From the NCBI GenBank assembly GCA_003539495.1, contig DPPB01000017.1, forward strand, positions 1,512 through 25,096: a DNA stretch of 23,585 nt. Reading direction: 5' to 3'. Every line of letters starts with the position of its first letter. The first letter of the stretch is position 1. This stretch comes from Oscillibacter sp. (GTDB lineage: Bacteria > Bacillota > Clostridia > Oscillospirales > Oscillospiraceae). The position numbers and the translations under genes were made by a program. Shown here one piece after another: positions 6,439-13,301 of the stretch. The notes under the pieces were generated by a model. It was not told where the DNA came from, did no database searches, and saw nothing but the letters and a program-made list of their open reading frames with translations.

Positions 6439-7065
6439 ATGTCAGAAAAGAAGATTATCATTCGTCTGGAAACAAAAGACGATTACAGCGCCGTGGAAAA
6501 CCTGACCCGCGAGGCCTTCTGGAATGTCTACCGCCCTGGCTGCATGGAGCACTATGTGCTGCACTGCTATCGGGATGACCCGGCATTTGTGCCGGAACTG
6601 GACTTCGTTATGGAACTGAACGGCGAGCTGATCGGACAGGTCATCTATGTGCGGTCGGAAATCGACTGCGATGATGGACGGAAGGTGCCGATCATGACCT
6701 TCGGCCCCATCGGCATTGCGCCCGCATACAAGCGGAAAGGCTACGGAAAGAAGTTGCTCGACTATTCCATGGAAAAAGCCAAGGAAATGGGTGCAGGGGC
6801 GCTTGCCATCACCGGCAATATTGACTTTTATGGAAAGGCCGGCTTTGTGCCTGCCAAGACCAAGGGTATCCGCTATGCCGACGACCCGGAGGCAGACTAC
6901 CTCATCATCAAGGAGCTGACGCCCGGCTTTTTGGACGGCATCTCCGGCACCTACAAAGACCCAGAGGGCTATTTTGCCTGTGAGAAGAATCCGGAAGCGT
7001 TTGAACAGTTTGAAGCGACCTTCCCGAAGAAGGAAAAGTTGAAGCTGCCGGGGCAGCTGTTTTGA
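6439..7065 (+). CDS. GNAT-family N-acetyltransferase
   Basis: A 208-residue acetyltransferase. The acetyl-CoA pyrophosphate loop is seen in FGPIGIAPAYKRKGYGKKLL (about residues 90-110), preceded by the expected beta strands (FVMELNGELIGQVIY). The motif FYGKAGFVPA is typical of motif B. It would transfer acetyl from acetyl-CoA to an amine of an unknown small molecule or protein in the cytosol. The start at 6439 is fixed by AAGGAG at 6426-6431; the frame extends upstream to 6403 but that part overlaps DUF998 and lacks a ribosome site. It is the second cargo gene of module 2. Confidence 0.88.
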   Translation: MSEKKIIIRLETKDDYSAVENLTREAFWNVYRPGCMEHYVLHCYRDDPAFVPELDFVMELNGELIGQVIYVRSEIDCDDGRKVPIMTFGPIGIAPAYKRKGYGKKLLDYSMEKAKEMGAGALAITGNIDFYGKAGFVPAKTKGIRYADDPEADYLIIKELTPGFLDGISGTYKDPEGYFACEKNPEAFEQFEATFPKKEKLKLPGQLF

Positions 7066-7078
7066 ACAGGAGGAAAAA

Positions 7079-7447
7079 ATGGCATCCAGTAAAGAGTATC
7101 TTCATTTCATTCTGGAACAGCTATCCGATTTGGACGATGTTTCTTACCGTCCTATGATGGGAGAATTTATCCTCTATTACCGAGGTAAAATCGTCGGCGG
7201 GATCTATGATGATCGGTTGCTTGTAAAGAAAACAAGATCCGCGCTGGAACTTATGCCTGCGGCAATTTGTGAGCTGCCGTATGAGGGAGCGAAAGAAATG
7301 CTGCTGGTGGATGAGGTGGACAGCAAAGGGTTTCTTACAAAACTGTTTGAGGCCATGTACGATGAATTGCCGTCACGAAAACGAAAGAACAACGGCATTG
7401 GAGGAATAACCGATGAACTATATTCGGATCACAAAAGAAAATATTGA
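7079..7447 (+). CDS. TfoX/Sxy N-terminal domain protein
   Basis: A 122-residue protein with a TfoX-N fold, SYRPMMGEFILYYRGKIVGG followed by DRLLVKKT, then ELPYEGAKEMLLVDEVDSKGFL. In Proteobacteria TfoX/Sxy controls competence, but isolated TfoX-N proteins in Firmicutes have no proven role. The family domain ends near residue 105 (LPSRKRKN). The last 15 or so residues overlap the beginning of the YoaP-type gene in another frame, so the original stop may have been lost. AGGAGG precedes the start at 7079. Confidence 0.8.
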   Translation: MASSKEYLHFILEQLSDLDDVSYRPMMGEFILYYRGKIVGGIYDDRLLVKKTRSALELMPAAICELPYEGAKEMLLVDEVDSKGFLTKLFEAMYDELPSRKRKNNGIGGITDELYSDHKRKY

Positions 7448-8153
7448 CAAGGAGCATATCTGCTGCGCCATGTCCGGCAAGCAGAGCGTCGCAAAAAAGG
7501 AATGGCTGCGGCAGCGCTTTGATGATGGACTTGTTTTCTATCGCAGTGAGGAACGCGGTAAATGCTTTATCGAATACATTCCGGCTGAAAGCGCATGGGT
7601 GCCTATTGAGGCAGACGGCTATCTCTACATTAACTGCCTCTGGGTATCCGGTTCCTTGAAGGGACACGGATACTCAAATGATCTGCTGGAGGCGTGCATC
7701 CGTGATGCCAAGGCGCAGGGGAAGGAAGGCATTTGTATTCTGTGCGCAGAAGGTCGGAAGCGGGAATTTCTCGCTGACCCGAAATTCCTTACTCACAAGG
7801 GATTCCGTGTGGCAGATATATCCGACTGCGGGATCAATCTCATGTACCTTCCCATGGAACCGTCCGCACAGATGCCAAAGTTCCGGGAATGTGCGAAGCA
7901 TCCGGCGATTGAGGAAACCGGTTTTGTCCTGTATTACACCGATCAGTGTCCCTACACCTATTATTGGGTACCAAGGGTGCAGGAGGCGGCGAAGGAACAT
8001 GGTATCCCGTTCAAGGTCATCCATATCACTGACAAAGAATCTGCGCAGAATGTACCCGCACCGGTCACGACCTATGCCCTGTTCCGGGACGGTCAGTTTC
8101 TGACACAGAGTATTCAGTCGGATAAAAAATTCCTGGCGCTGGCGGGCTTATAA
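7413..8153 (+). CDS. GNAT acetyltransferase fused to a YoaP thioredoxin-like domain
   Basis: A 246-residue two-domain protein. The N-terminal half (residues 1-140) is a GNAT-like acetyltransferase with YINCLWVSGSLKGHGYSNDL as the acetyl-CoA loop and KGFRVADI as a late strand. The C-terminal part (residues about 165-246) is the YoaP domain, with a thioredoxin-like start, FVLYYTDQCPYTYYW. CPYT sits where glutaredoxins have CPYC, so only one thiol remains. The cis-proline loop PAPVTTYALFRDG follows. The family occurs widely in Firmicutes without a defined substrate. It overlaps the TfoX gene by 35 bases. A 14-residue relic of a related gene lies at 1227. Confidence 0.85.
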   Translation: MNYIRITKENIDKEHICCAMSGKQSVAKKEWLRQRFDDGLVFYRSEERGKCFIEYIPAESAWVPIEADGYLYINCLWVSGSLKGHGYSNDLLEACIRDAKAQGKEGICILCAEGRKREFLADPKFLTHKGFRVADISDCGINLMYLPMEPSAQMPKFRECAKHPAIEETGFVLYYTDQCPYTYYWVPRVQEAAKEHGIPFKVIHITDKESAQNVPAPVTTYALFRDGQFLTQSIQSDKKFLALAGL

Positions 8154-8202
8154 AGCTGATTGTAGCGAGATGAGTGGAGGATATTGCATTGGAGTGTACA
8201 GA

Positions 8203-8832
8203 ATGAAACCAACCGTTATCGACCCGAAAACGACCACCCGCGCGGCGGCGTTTGACCTTTGGATGAGTGCGCCGAACCCTATGGTGACTTTTTTCAAAAC
8301 GCTGGATGTCACACCGCTTGTGAGATTCAGCCGCAAGCGCGGGCTGAAATTCAATATGCTTCTCTGCTGGTGTATCGGCAAGGCGGCCAGCGAGATCAAG
8401 GAGTTTTATACTCTCCCTGTTGGACGCGAGCTGCTGCAATATGACAGCATTGCGGTGAACACTATCGTAAAAAACAAAACCGGCGAGGTCGGCTCCTGCG
8501 ACGTGCCGTTTTCAACCGATCTTGCGCAGTTCAGCGCCGACTACCTGCAACTGACGCGCACAGTTGCGGAAAGCTGTGAAAATCACGACCTGCCGGACAG
8601 CATGGTCATCGGCACCTCCGCCATCGTGGATACCGAGATCGACGGCGCTGTCGGCATGAACAGCGGCATTTTCAACAATCCGTTTATCATCTGGGGCAAA
8701 TATCATAAGGGGCTTTTCAGGACGACGCTGAAGCTGTCGCTCCAATTCCACCATACTCAGATGGACGGTGCACACGCAGTGCGGTTTCTTGAAAGGCTTC
8801 AAGAGCACATGAACAGGATAAACACATTATGA
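8203..8832 (+). CDS. CatA-like (chloramphenicol acetyltransferase family) O-acetyltransferase
   Basis: A 209-residue member of the CAT fold. The catalytic motif is SLQFHHTQMDGAHAVRFLE, with H184 as the general base and D188 as the structural Asp of the HHxxxDG pattern. Upstream it has RGLKFNMLLCWCIGKAA and the central GTSAIVDTEIDG region. True type A enzymes inactivate chloramphenicol, but many Clostridia relatives carry this fold with unknown acceptors, so resistance cannot be assumed. The start at 8203 follows GGAGT at 8191-8195; an in-frame ATG at 8170 is less well supported. The stop overlaps the start of the truncated GNAT gene (ATGA). Confidence 0.85.
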   Translation: MKPTVIDPKTTTRAAAFDLWMSAPNPMVTFFKTLDVTPLVRFSRKRGLKFNMLLCWCIGKAASEIKEFYTLPVGRELLQYDSIAVNTIVKNKTGEVGSCDVPFSTDLAQFSADYLQLTRTVAESCENHDLPDSMVIGTSAIVDTEIDGAVGMNSGIFNNPFIIWGKYHKGLFRTTLKLSLQFHHTQMDGAHAVRFLERLQEHMNRINTL

Positions 8833-8957
8833 ATTTTGAAAACATTTTTACACCGTACAAAGCGCGAAAACTAACAGAGGCTGATGTTCCCGACATCTTG
8901 GGCTTATATTTGGAAAACAATGTAAAAAATATAAGCACCGAAAAGCCGCCCGCTTAA
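8829..8957 (+). pseudogene. Truncated GNAT acetyltransferase, N-terminal 42 residues
   Basis: A reading frame coupled to the CAT-like gene begins MNFENIFTPYKARKLTEADV, then PDILGLYLENN, and stops at 8955-8957. The R/K-LTEADVPDIL opening is the first strand and helix of many GNAT proteins (about 150-200 residues), but the rest is missing. The stop lies next to the module terminator, so the gene appears to have been cut by a deletion that fused it to the terminator region. Confidence 0.65.
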
Positions 8958-8982
8958 AAAAGCGCGCGGCGATCCCGCAGAC

Positions 8983-9020
8983 GAGCTGCACTCACAGATG
9001 TGAGTTGCAGCTCTTTTTTT
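8983..9020 (+). terminator. Strong intrinsic terminator closing module 2
   Basis: GAGCTGCACTCACA (8983-8996) pairs with TGTGAGTTGCAGCTC (8999-9013, one bulge), ending in a run of T to 9020. It marks the end of the accessory operon. A GC-rich stem AGCCGCCCGCTT/AAGCGCGCGGC just upstream (8944-8970) may help. Confidence 0.85.
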
Positions 9021-9032
9021 ATGCAGCATGGT

Positions 9033-9212
9033 TCATCCGTGATTTAGCCCCTCCAGGGCATAAAGTTCAATCTTATTGTGTCGGCGTCTTTTTTGGACTC
9101 AAACCGCTATGGTTCCGCACCTTTTGCACTCATACTTGATTTTCCCCTCATCATTTCTATAACCGTATAGTAATTCTCCGCAGTTGGAGCAATACATCGG
9201 TATAGGCAGCAT
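9033..9212 (-). pseudogene. Small zinc-ribbon protein interrupted by an in-frame TGA
   Basis: On the minus strand from an ATG at 9212 the frame reads MLPIPMYCSNCGELLYGYRN, then DEGKIKYECKRCGTIAV, and meets TGA at 9099-9101. The same frame continues after the stop with VQKRRRHNKIELYALEGLNH to a second stop at 9033-9035. The YCSNCGELLYGY...YECKRCGT pattern with a basic RRH tail is a known short zinc-ribbon family of Clostridia, whose members run through this point. A single change (for example CGA to TGA) explains the break. The shortened peptide keeps both CxxC pairs and could still fold. Confidence 0.65.
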
Positions 9213-9570
9213 TTAATCCAAGATGTCCCTTTACTGCCTCTGCAAAATCGATTGCTTTTTTTCGCTCGAAATATCCCTGCTCATTTTCTCGATGGGGGTA
9301 TTTTTTCTGCCGCCGACGCCGTGCCGTGCAGGCCGCCGCCGCATCTGTACGGCACGGATGAGCTGCCTTACCCGAAGAAATCAGCTGTACAAGGAGTCTA
9401 CTGTGAAGAAAACTTTCACGCGAAAATTGTATTCTTTTTACAAAATAAGGGGGATAGTTCTCACTAAGATGGAGAAAAATGGAAAATGTAATTTGTTTTA
9501 CATACCGAAGTAAAGAGTGTTTGGTATTATTTTCATAAAGGGAGAGACCTGATCAACCTCTGCCCGGGAG
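9213..9570. other. Gene-free stretch with one long hairpin
   Basis: No convincing gene is seen on either strand between the zinc-ribbon relic and the NhaC gene. A 13-base inverted repeat (9319-9331 with 9345-9357, CCGTGCCGTGCAG/CTGTACGGCACGG) forms a stable hairpin without a T run on either side, so it is not a standard terminator. One frame through it reads PPPHLYGTDELPYPKKSAV, which may be a coding relic but is not recognised. A weaker dyad TTGTA-N7-TACAA lies at 9427-9443, and an extended -10-like TGGTATTAT at 9522-9530. This is the boundary between the accessory region and the microcompartment locus. Confidence 0.4.
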
Positions 9571-9604
9571 TGTATGAAAATACAGTGTAATAAAGTGTAA
9601 TAAA
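9571..9604 (+). promoter_or_regulatory. Dyad and tandem 10-base repeat before the NhaC gene
   Basis: TGTATGAAAATACA (9571-9584) is a perfect 5-base dyad. It is followed directly by two tandem copies of GTGTAATAAA (9585-9594, 9595-9604), then the ribosome site AAAGGAGAG. The repeated TGTAAT resembles a -10 box, but no matching -35 is found. Plausibly a regulator-binding region for the locus; the evidence is sequence symmetry only. Confidence 0.3.
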
Positions 9605-9624
9605 TCGTAAAGGAGAGATAAGCA

Positions 9625-11097
9625 ATGGAAAAGAAAAAATATGATGTCGAATTTCACGGCACAAGCTTCTTTGCTCTGGTTCCCCTGCTGCTATTTGTAG
9701 TTTTTTGTATTTTGTTCTTCGTGGTATTCAAGACCTTTGACATGATGCACCTGTGCATGGGTGGTTATGTGGCCTTAATTATCGGCTCTCTGCTCTCCAA
9801 GAACTGGGGTAAGTACTGGGATGCGGTTGCAGTCGGTATGTCCTCCAAGATCATGAATGAGCTGGCGCTGATCCTTCTGATTGTCGGTATGTTCGGCAAG
9901 CTGATGACCCGCGGCGGCGTGGCCCAGGGCTTTGTGTGGCTGGGCGACATGATCGGCCTCTCCGGCGGCGGCTTCACTGCATTTACCTTTGTCGCCACCT
10001 GCATTATCGCAACGGCCACCGGTACCTCCATCGGTACCATGTTCACCGCCTTCCCCATTTTGTACCCCTCCGGTCTGCTGCTGGGCGCTAACCCTGTATT
10101 CCTGGCCGGCGCCATCCTCAGCGGCGCCATCTTCGGCGACAATGTGGGCCCCATCTCCGACACCACCATCGCCTCCGTATCCACCCAGACCTACACCAGA
10201 AAAGAAGGCACCGCCGATGTGGCCGGCGCAGTGGCCAGCCGGATGAGGTATGCACTGGTTGCCGCCCTGGCTGCCACCGTCTGCTTTGCGATCTTCGGCG
10301 GCTCCGGCGCCGAGACCAACGCCGCCGAGGCAGAGGCCATTCTGGCGCAGTACAGCAACCCCAAGGGCCTGATTATGCTGATCCCCGTGGTGATCCTGCT
10401 GGTGGTGGCCTTTATCAAGCGTAATATCTACATCGCCTGCACCTGGGGTCTCATCTCCGGTACCGTCATCGGCCTGGTCAGCGGCATCCTGGTTCCCTCT
10501 GACGTCATGGGCCTGCAGGACGGCACCCTGGGTGGCTTCCTCATTGACGGCGTGAACAACATGATCGGCACCGTGGGCTATCTGTACGCCATCGCCGGTA
10601 TCATCGGCATCCTCAACGCCAGCGGTCTGCTGCAGCGCACCATTGACGCCCTGATCAACAGCAAGCTGAATCAGAGCGTGGTGGGCACCGAGATCATCAT
10701 CTCCGCGGGACTGATGGTTTCCTCCATCTGCCTGGGCTCCGCCAACGGTCCCGCCATCATCATGTGGGGCCCCATTGCCGACGATCTGGGCAAGTCCAAG
10801 AAGCTGCACCCCTATCGCCGCGCCAACCTGATGGACGGCTTCGGCAGCACGCTGCCGTGTGTCATCCCTGTAACCAGCGCATTCATCTTTATCGCTCTGT
10901 CCTGCGTCCAGGGCCTGATGGACAGCTATACCTTCGTTCAGAAAATCAGCCCCGTGAGCCTGGCCGTCGCCAGCCTGCACTGCTGGTTCCTGTTCGTGGT
11001 GCTGGTGTTCTCCGTGCTGTCCGGCTGGGGCCGCAAGTACGAGGGGCCCAACGGCGAGCCTGTTAAGATCCTGGCAGAGGCTTACGACGAAAAGTAA
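9625..11097 (+). CDS. NhaC-family Na+/H+ antiporter-type transporter
   Basis: A 490-residue inner-membrane transporter with about 11-12 membrane segments. The family hallmark is GAIFGDNVGPISDTTIASVS (about residues 169-188); the conserved acidic residues in GDN and SDTT lie in the ion path. TATGTSIGTMFTAFPIL and LGSANGPAIIMWGP are the pseudo-repeat helices. Classical members exchange Na+ and H+; the family also holds MleN, which couples malate uptake with lactate export, so a role in moving the locus substrate or an acid product is reasonable. It is the first gene of the microcompartment locus, 170 bases before the Crp-type regulator, with a good AAAGGAGAG ribosome site. The family is firm; the substrate is inferred. 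Confidence 0.88.
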   Translation: MEKKKYDVEFHGTSFFALVPLLLFVVFCILFFVVFKTFDMMHLCMGGYVALIIGSLLSKNWGKYWDAVAVGMSSKIMNELALILLIVGMFGKLMTRGGVAQGFVWLGDMIGLSGGGFTAFTFVATCIIATATGTSIGTMFTAFPILYPSGLLLGANPVFLAGAILSGAIFGDNVGPISDTTIASVSTQTYTRKEGTADVAGAVASRMRYALVAALAATVCFAIFGGSGAETNAAEAEAILAQYSNPKGLIMLIPVVILLVVAFIKRNIYIACTWGLISGTVIGLVSGILVPSDVMGLQDGTLGGFLIDGVNNMIGTVGYLYAIAGIIGILNASGLLQRTIDALINSKLNQSVVGTEIIISAGLMVSSICLGSANGPAIIMWGPIADDLGKSKKLHPYRRANLMDGFGSTLPCVIPVTSAFIFIALSCVQGLMDSYTFVQKISPVSLAVASLHCWFLFVVLVFSVLSGWGRKYEGPNGEPVKILAEAYDEK

Positions 11098-11129
11098 GGC
11101 GTAGTTTTCCCCCGGAATATCACCTGCCC

Positions 11130-11249
11130 GCAGTGGTACACAGCTGAGGCTGTCGAAAAAAACTCCGGGTTTTTCCGACAAAAGGATTGCAGTCTGCGGG
11201 TGGCAAACTCTGCGAGGCTTTTTGACACGCTGTGCAGTGGTACACAGCT
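11130..11249 (+). repeat. Direct repeat pair flanking a ~100-bp spacer
   Basis: GCAGTGGTACACAGCT occurs identically at 11130-11145 and 11234-11249, 104 bases apart, in the 170-base gap between the NhaC and Crp-type genes. Between them is an imperfect inverted repeat (GTCGAAAAA...TTTTTCCGAC, about 11152-11179), which could work as a terminator for the transporter gene. Only the second copy completes the TGTG-N8-CACA dyad. Confidence 0.6.
11229..11248 (+). promoter_or_regulatory. Crp/Fnr-type dyad upstream of the regulator gene
   Basis: GCTGTG-N8-CACAGC has the half-site spacing of Crp-family operators (TGTGA-N6-TCACA). It sits 20 bases before the start of a Crp/Fnr-family gene, just downstream of TTGACA at 11222-11227. 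No good -10 box at 16-18 bases is visible. Autoregulation is a reasonable inference. Confidence 0.45.
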
Positions 11250-11267
11250 CTTATAAGGAGGGATACT

Positions 11268-11972
11268 ATGAGCGAGCGAAAGTATTATCACGAGGATTCT
11301 CCGTGGATCAAAATGCCGCAGCTGGACTGGTCGCCGCTCACGGCAGACCGCAGCACCACCCACTACGATCGCGGCCATATCTTTTATGACCAGCAGGAGT
11401 ATTGTGACAATGTTTTTGTCATCAAGCGCGGGCGGGTAGCCATGTGTCTCTGCACCCCCGAGGGCAATCTTCGCATTACCATGGTCTTGGACAAGGGCTG
11501 CATTTTCGGAAACCAGTCTATTTTGGATGGAAACCCCAACTCCTGCCAGGCGGAGGTGGTCAGCGACAATGCGGAGATATTCGTTCTCTCCAAGCAAGCG
11601 GTGGAGGAAAAGCTGCGCCACGACCCCAGGCTTGCCTACAATATGCTGCTGCAGAGCAACCGCATCAACCGTATGCTCATTACCCAGGTGGAGCTTATGA
11701 GCTTCCGCCACAGTGAGGGCCGTGTATGCTTTTACCTGCTGCATCTGGCAGACCAGTATTCCGAGGAGAAGAACGGTAAAAAGGAGATGTACCTGCGCTA
11801 TACGCATCAGGACATTGCCGAGATCACCGGGTTGAGCCGCGTGTGCGTGTCCAACATCATCTCCGGTCTTGTCAAGGACAGTATTCTTACCAAAAAGGAC
11901 GGTATGTATTCCGTGGTGCAGATGGATAAGCTCCAGGGAAGGATCAATATCTCCGGCATAGGGGATGAATAA
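11268..11972 (+). CDS. Crp/Fnr-family transcriptional regulator
   Basis: A 234-residue regulator. Residues 25-125 form a cyclic-nucleotide-binding-like beta roll (YDRGHIFYDQQEYCDNVFVI, then GNLRITMVLDKGCIFGNQS). A long dimer helix follows, and then a winged helix at residues 155-220 with YTHQDIAEITGLSRVCVSNI as the helix-turn-helix. The four-cysteine N-terminal cluster of true Fnr is absent, so direct oxygen sensing by an Fe-S centre is unlikely; the effector is unknown. The ATG at 11268 has AAGGAGGG upstream. As the only regulator inside the locus it is the probable activator of the microcompartment genes and perhaps of itself through the dyad at 11229. Confidence 0.9.
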   Translation: MSERKYYHEDSPWIKMPQLDWSPLTADRSTTHYDRGHIFYDQQEYCDNVFVIKRGRVAMCLCTPEGNLRITMVLDKGCIFGNQSILDGNPNSCQAEVVSDNAEIFVLSKQAVEEKLRHDPRLAYNMLLQSNRINRMLITQVELMSFRHSEGRVCFYLLHLADQYSEEKNGKKEMYLRYTHQDIAEITGLSRVCVSNIISGLVKDSILTKKDGMYSVVQMDKLQGRINISGIGDE

Positions 11973-11986
11973 CACAAAAGGGTAAC

Positions 11987-12032
11987 GCCGTTAACAGTAT
12001 GACCGCGTAAAAGGCGTTATACTGTTAGCGGC
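11987..12032 (+). terminator. Long hairpin between the regulator and aminotransferase genes
   Basis: GCCGTTAACAGTATGAC (11987-12003) pairs with GTTATACTGTTAGCGGC (12016-12032), about 17 pairs with G-U wobbles, loop of 12. No T run follows (CTTATTCC), so it may be a weak terminator, an mRNA-stabilising stem-loop or an operator for the aminotransferase operon. Confidence 0.5.
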
Positions 12033-12082
12033 TTATTCCTACCGGAAATCAGTAAAATGCAAAGTATATGGAGGTAATAGAC

Positions 12083-13180
12083 ATGTCTGTCAAGAATTTG
12101 GTCAGCGATTTTGTAAAAGAAGCACCCCCTTATGTGGTTGGCGCTGATGAGCAGTCCAAGAGTATGCGTCCCGGGGTGACCAAGCTGCTGCAGCTTGCCA
12201 CCAACGAAAACCCCTTTGGTACCTCCCCCAAGGCGGCTGAGGCTATTTGCCAGCAGGCCCCCCTGGCCAACCGCTATCCCGATGTCCGGGCACAGGACCT
12301 GCGCAAGAAGCTGGCCGTGAAGCACGGCCTGACTCCCGAGCAGATCATGGTCACCGAGGGCGCTACCGCCGGCCTGGGCTTCATCGCCGAGGTGTTTATC
12401 CGCCAGGGAGATGAGATCATTCTCACGCCTCCCACTTATCCCAGCTACTATAACTATGTTAAGCGCTGCTGCGGCAAGCTGGTGGAGGCCCCCCTGGAGG
12501 AGGACACCCTGCTGCCCGACTTTAATAAGGTCCTGGCCGCTATCACCGATAAGACCAAGGCCATCTTCCTCTGCAACCCCAACAACCCCACCGCCACCCT
12601 CATCGATGCCGAGGAGCTGCACGCTTTCCAAAAGAAGCTGCCCGAGCATGTGCTGCTGGTGGTGGACGAGGCTTACATCGACTTCGTGGAGGACCCTGAC
12701 TACCGCACCATGGTGGACGCCATCAGCGATGACGCCAACCTCATCGTTGTGCGCACCTTCTCCAAGCTGTACGGCATGGCCGGTGCCCGTATGGGTTATC
12801 TCATGAGCAACAACGAGATCATCGAGTACCTGCAGCGCGACTCCACCGGCTTCTGCTGCAGCCGTATGGGCCTGCACGCCGCCGAGGCCGCCCTGGACGA
12901 TGTGGAGTTCCAGGAAATGACCAAGAAGGGCAACAAGGAAGGCCGTGAGATCCTGGTCAGCTGCATGAAGGAGCTGGGCTTCCGTGTGTGGCCCTCTCAC
13001 ACCAACTTCATCTATTTCGATCCCGGTGTGGATGTGAAGTGGTTCGCAGACCGCCTGCTGGACTACGGCATTATCATTCGGGGCAACTTCAACGCCAACC
13101 GTATCTCCATCGGCACCCCGGAGGAGGACCGCTTTGTCTGCAAGGCTATGCGTGAGATCATGGCGGAGGCAAAGAAGTAA
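12083..13180 (+). CDS. HisC-like PLP aminotransferase (class I/II)
   Basis: A 365-residue fold-type I aminotransferase of the histidinol-phosphate aminotransferase group. Visible motifs are LATNENPFGTSPK near residue 38, the cofactor contacts NPNNPT (165-170) and VVDEAYIDF (193-201), the Schiff-base lysine K228 in RTFSKLYGMAGARMGY, and the substrate-carboxylate arginine in the NANRISIG region near the C-terminus. It would convert an amino acid to a 2-oxoacid (or the reverse) in the cytosol. No histidine-biosynthesis genes are nearby, so it probably serves the microcompartment pathway, with an unknown amino donor. GGAGG sets the ATG at 12083. It lacks the EutQ-like module seen on the aldolase and amidohydrolase. 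Confidence 0.88.
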   Translation: MSVKNLVSDFVKEAPPYVVGADEQSKSMRPGVTKLLQLATNENPFGTSPKAAEAICQQAPLANRYPDVRAQDLRKKLAVKHGLTPEQIMVTEGATAGLGFIAEVFIRQGDEIILTPPTYPSYYNYVKRCCGKLVEAPLEEDTLLPDFNKVLAAITDKTKAIFLCNPNNPTATLIDAEELHAFQKKLPEHVLLVVDEAYIDFVEDPDYRTMVDAISDDANLIVVRTFSKLYGMAGARMGYLMSNNEIIEYLQRDSTGFCCSRMGLHAAEAALDDVEFQEMTKKGNKEGREILVSCMKELGFRVWPSHTNFIYFDPGVDVKWFADRLLDYGIIIRGNFNANRISIGTPEEDRFVCKAMREIMAEAKK

Positions 13181-13184
13181 GAGC

Positions 13185-13248
13185 GCAGCGCACTTCCCCG
13201 GAGCCCCTGGCCGCCCCGGCGGTTCCGGGCCGGGGAAGCGCTGCTTTT
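13185..13248 (+). terminator. GC-rich hairpin between the aminotransferase and shell genes
   Basis: GCAGCG-CA-CTTCCCCGG (13185-13201) pairs with CCGGGGAAGCGCTGC (13230-13244, two-base bulge), with a second GC-rich stem (GGCC...GGCC) inside the loop, then TTTT at 13245-13248. A further small stem GCGCGG/CCGCGC occurs just before the first shell gene. It may be a partial terminator or an RNA-processing barrier that sets shell protein levels apart from the aminotransferase. Confidence 0.6.
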
Positions 13249-13301
13249 CCAAAAACAAATTTGCGCGGAGAGCCCGCGCCAAAACACAGGAGGAGACAGT
13301 T

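Noticed and set aside
8203..8832. Chloramphenicol resistance gene
   Set aside because: The catalytic HHxxxDG motif is present, but CatA-like proteins of this type in Clostridia are often of unknown specificity; only the family is claimed.
9775..11181. Long open frames antisense to the NhaC gene and to other locus genes (for example 13311-14933, 14948-16957, 17293-18948 on the minus strand)
   Set aside because: They mirror GC-rich coding sequence of well-supported plus-strand genes, have His/Gly/Gln/Ala-rich composition, no ribosome sites and no family resemblance.
11222..11256. Full promoter TTGACA plus TTATAA before the Crp/Fnr gene
   Set aside because: The spacing between the boxes is about 23 bases, too long for a standard promoter, and the second box merges with the ribosome site.
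12083..13180. Histidine biosynthesis assignment (hisC) for the aminotransferase
   Set aside because: The fold group fits, but no other his gene is nearby and the context is a catabolic microcompartment locus, so the symbol is not justified.
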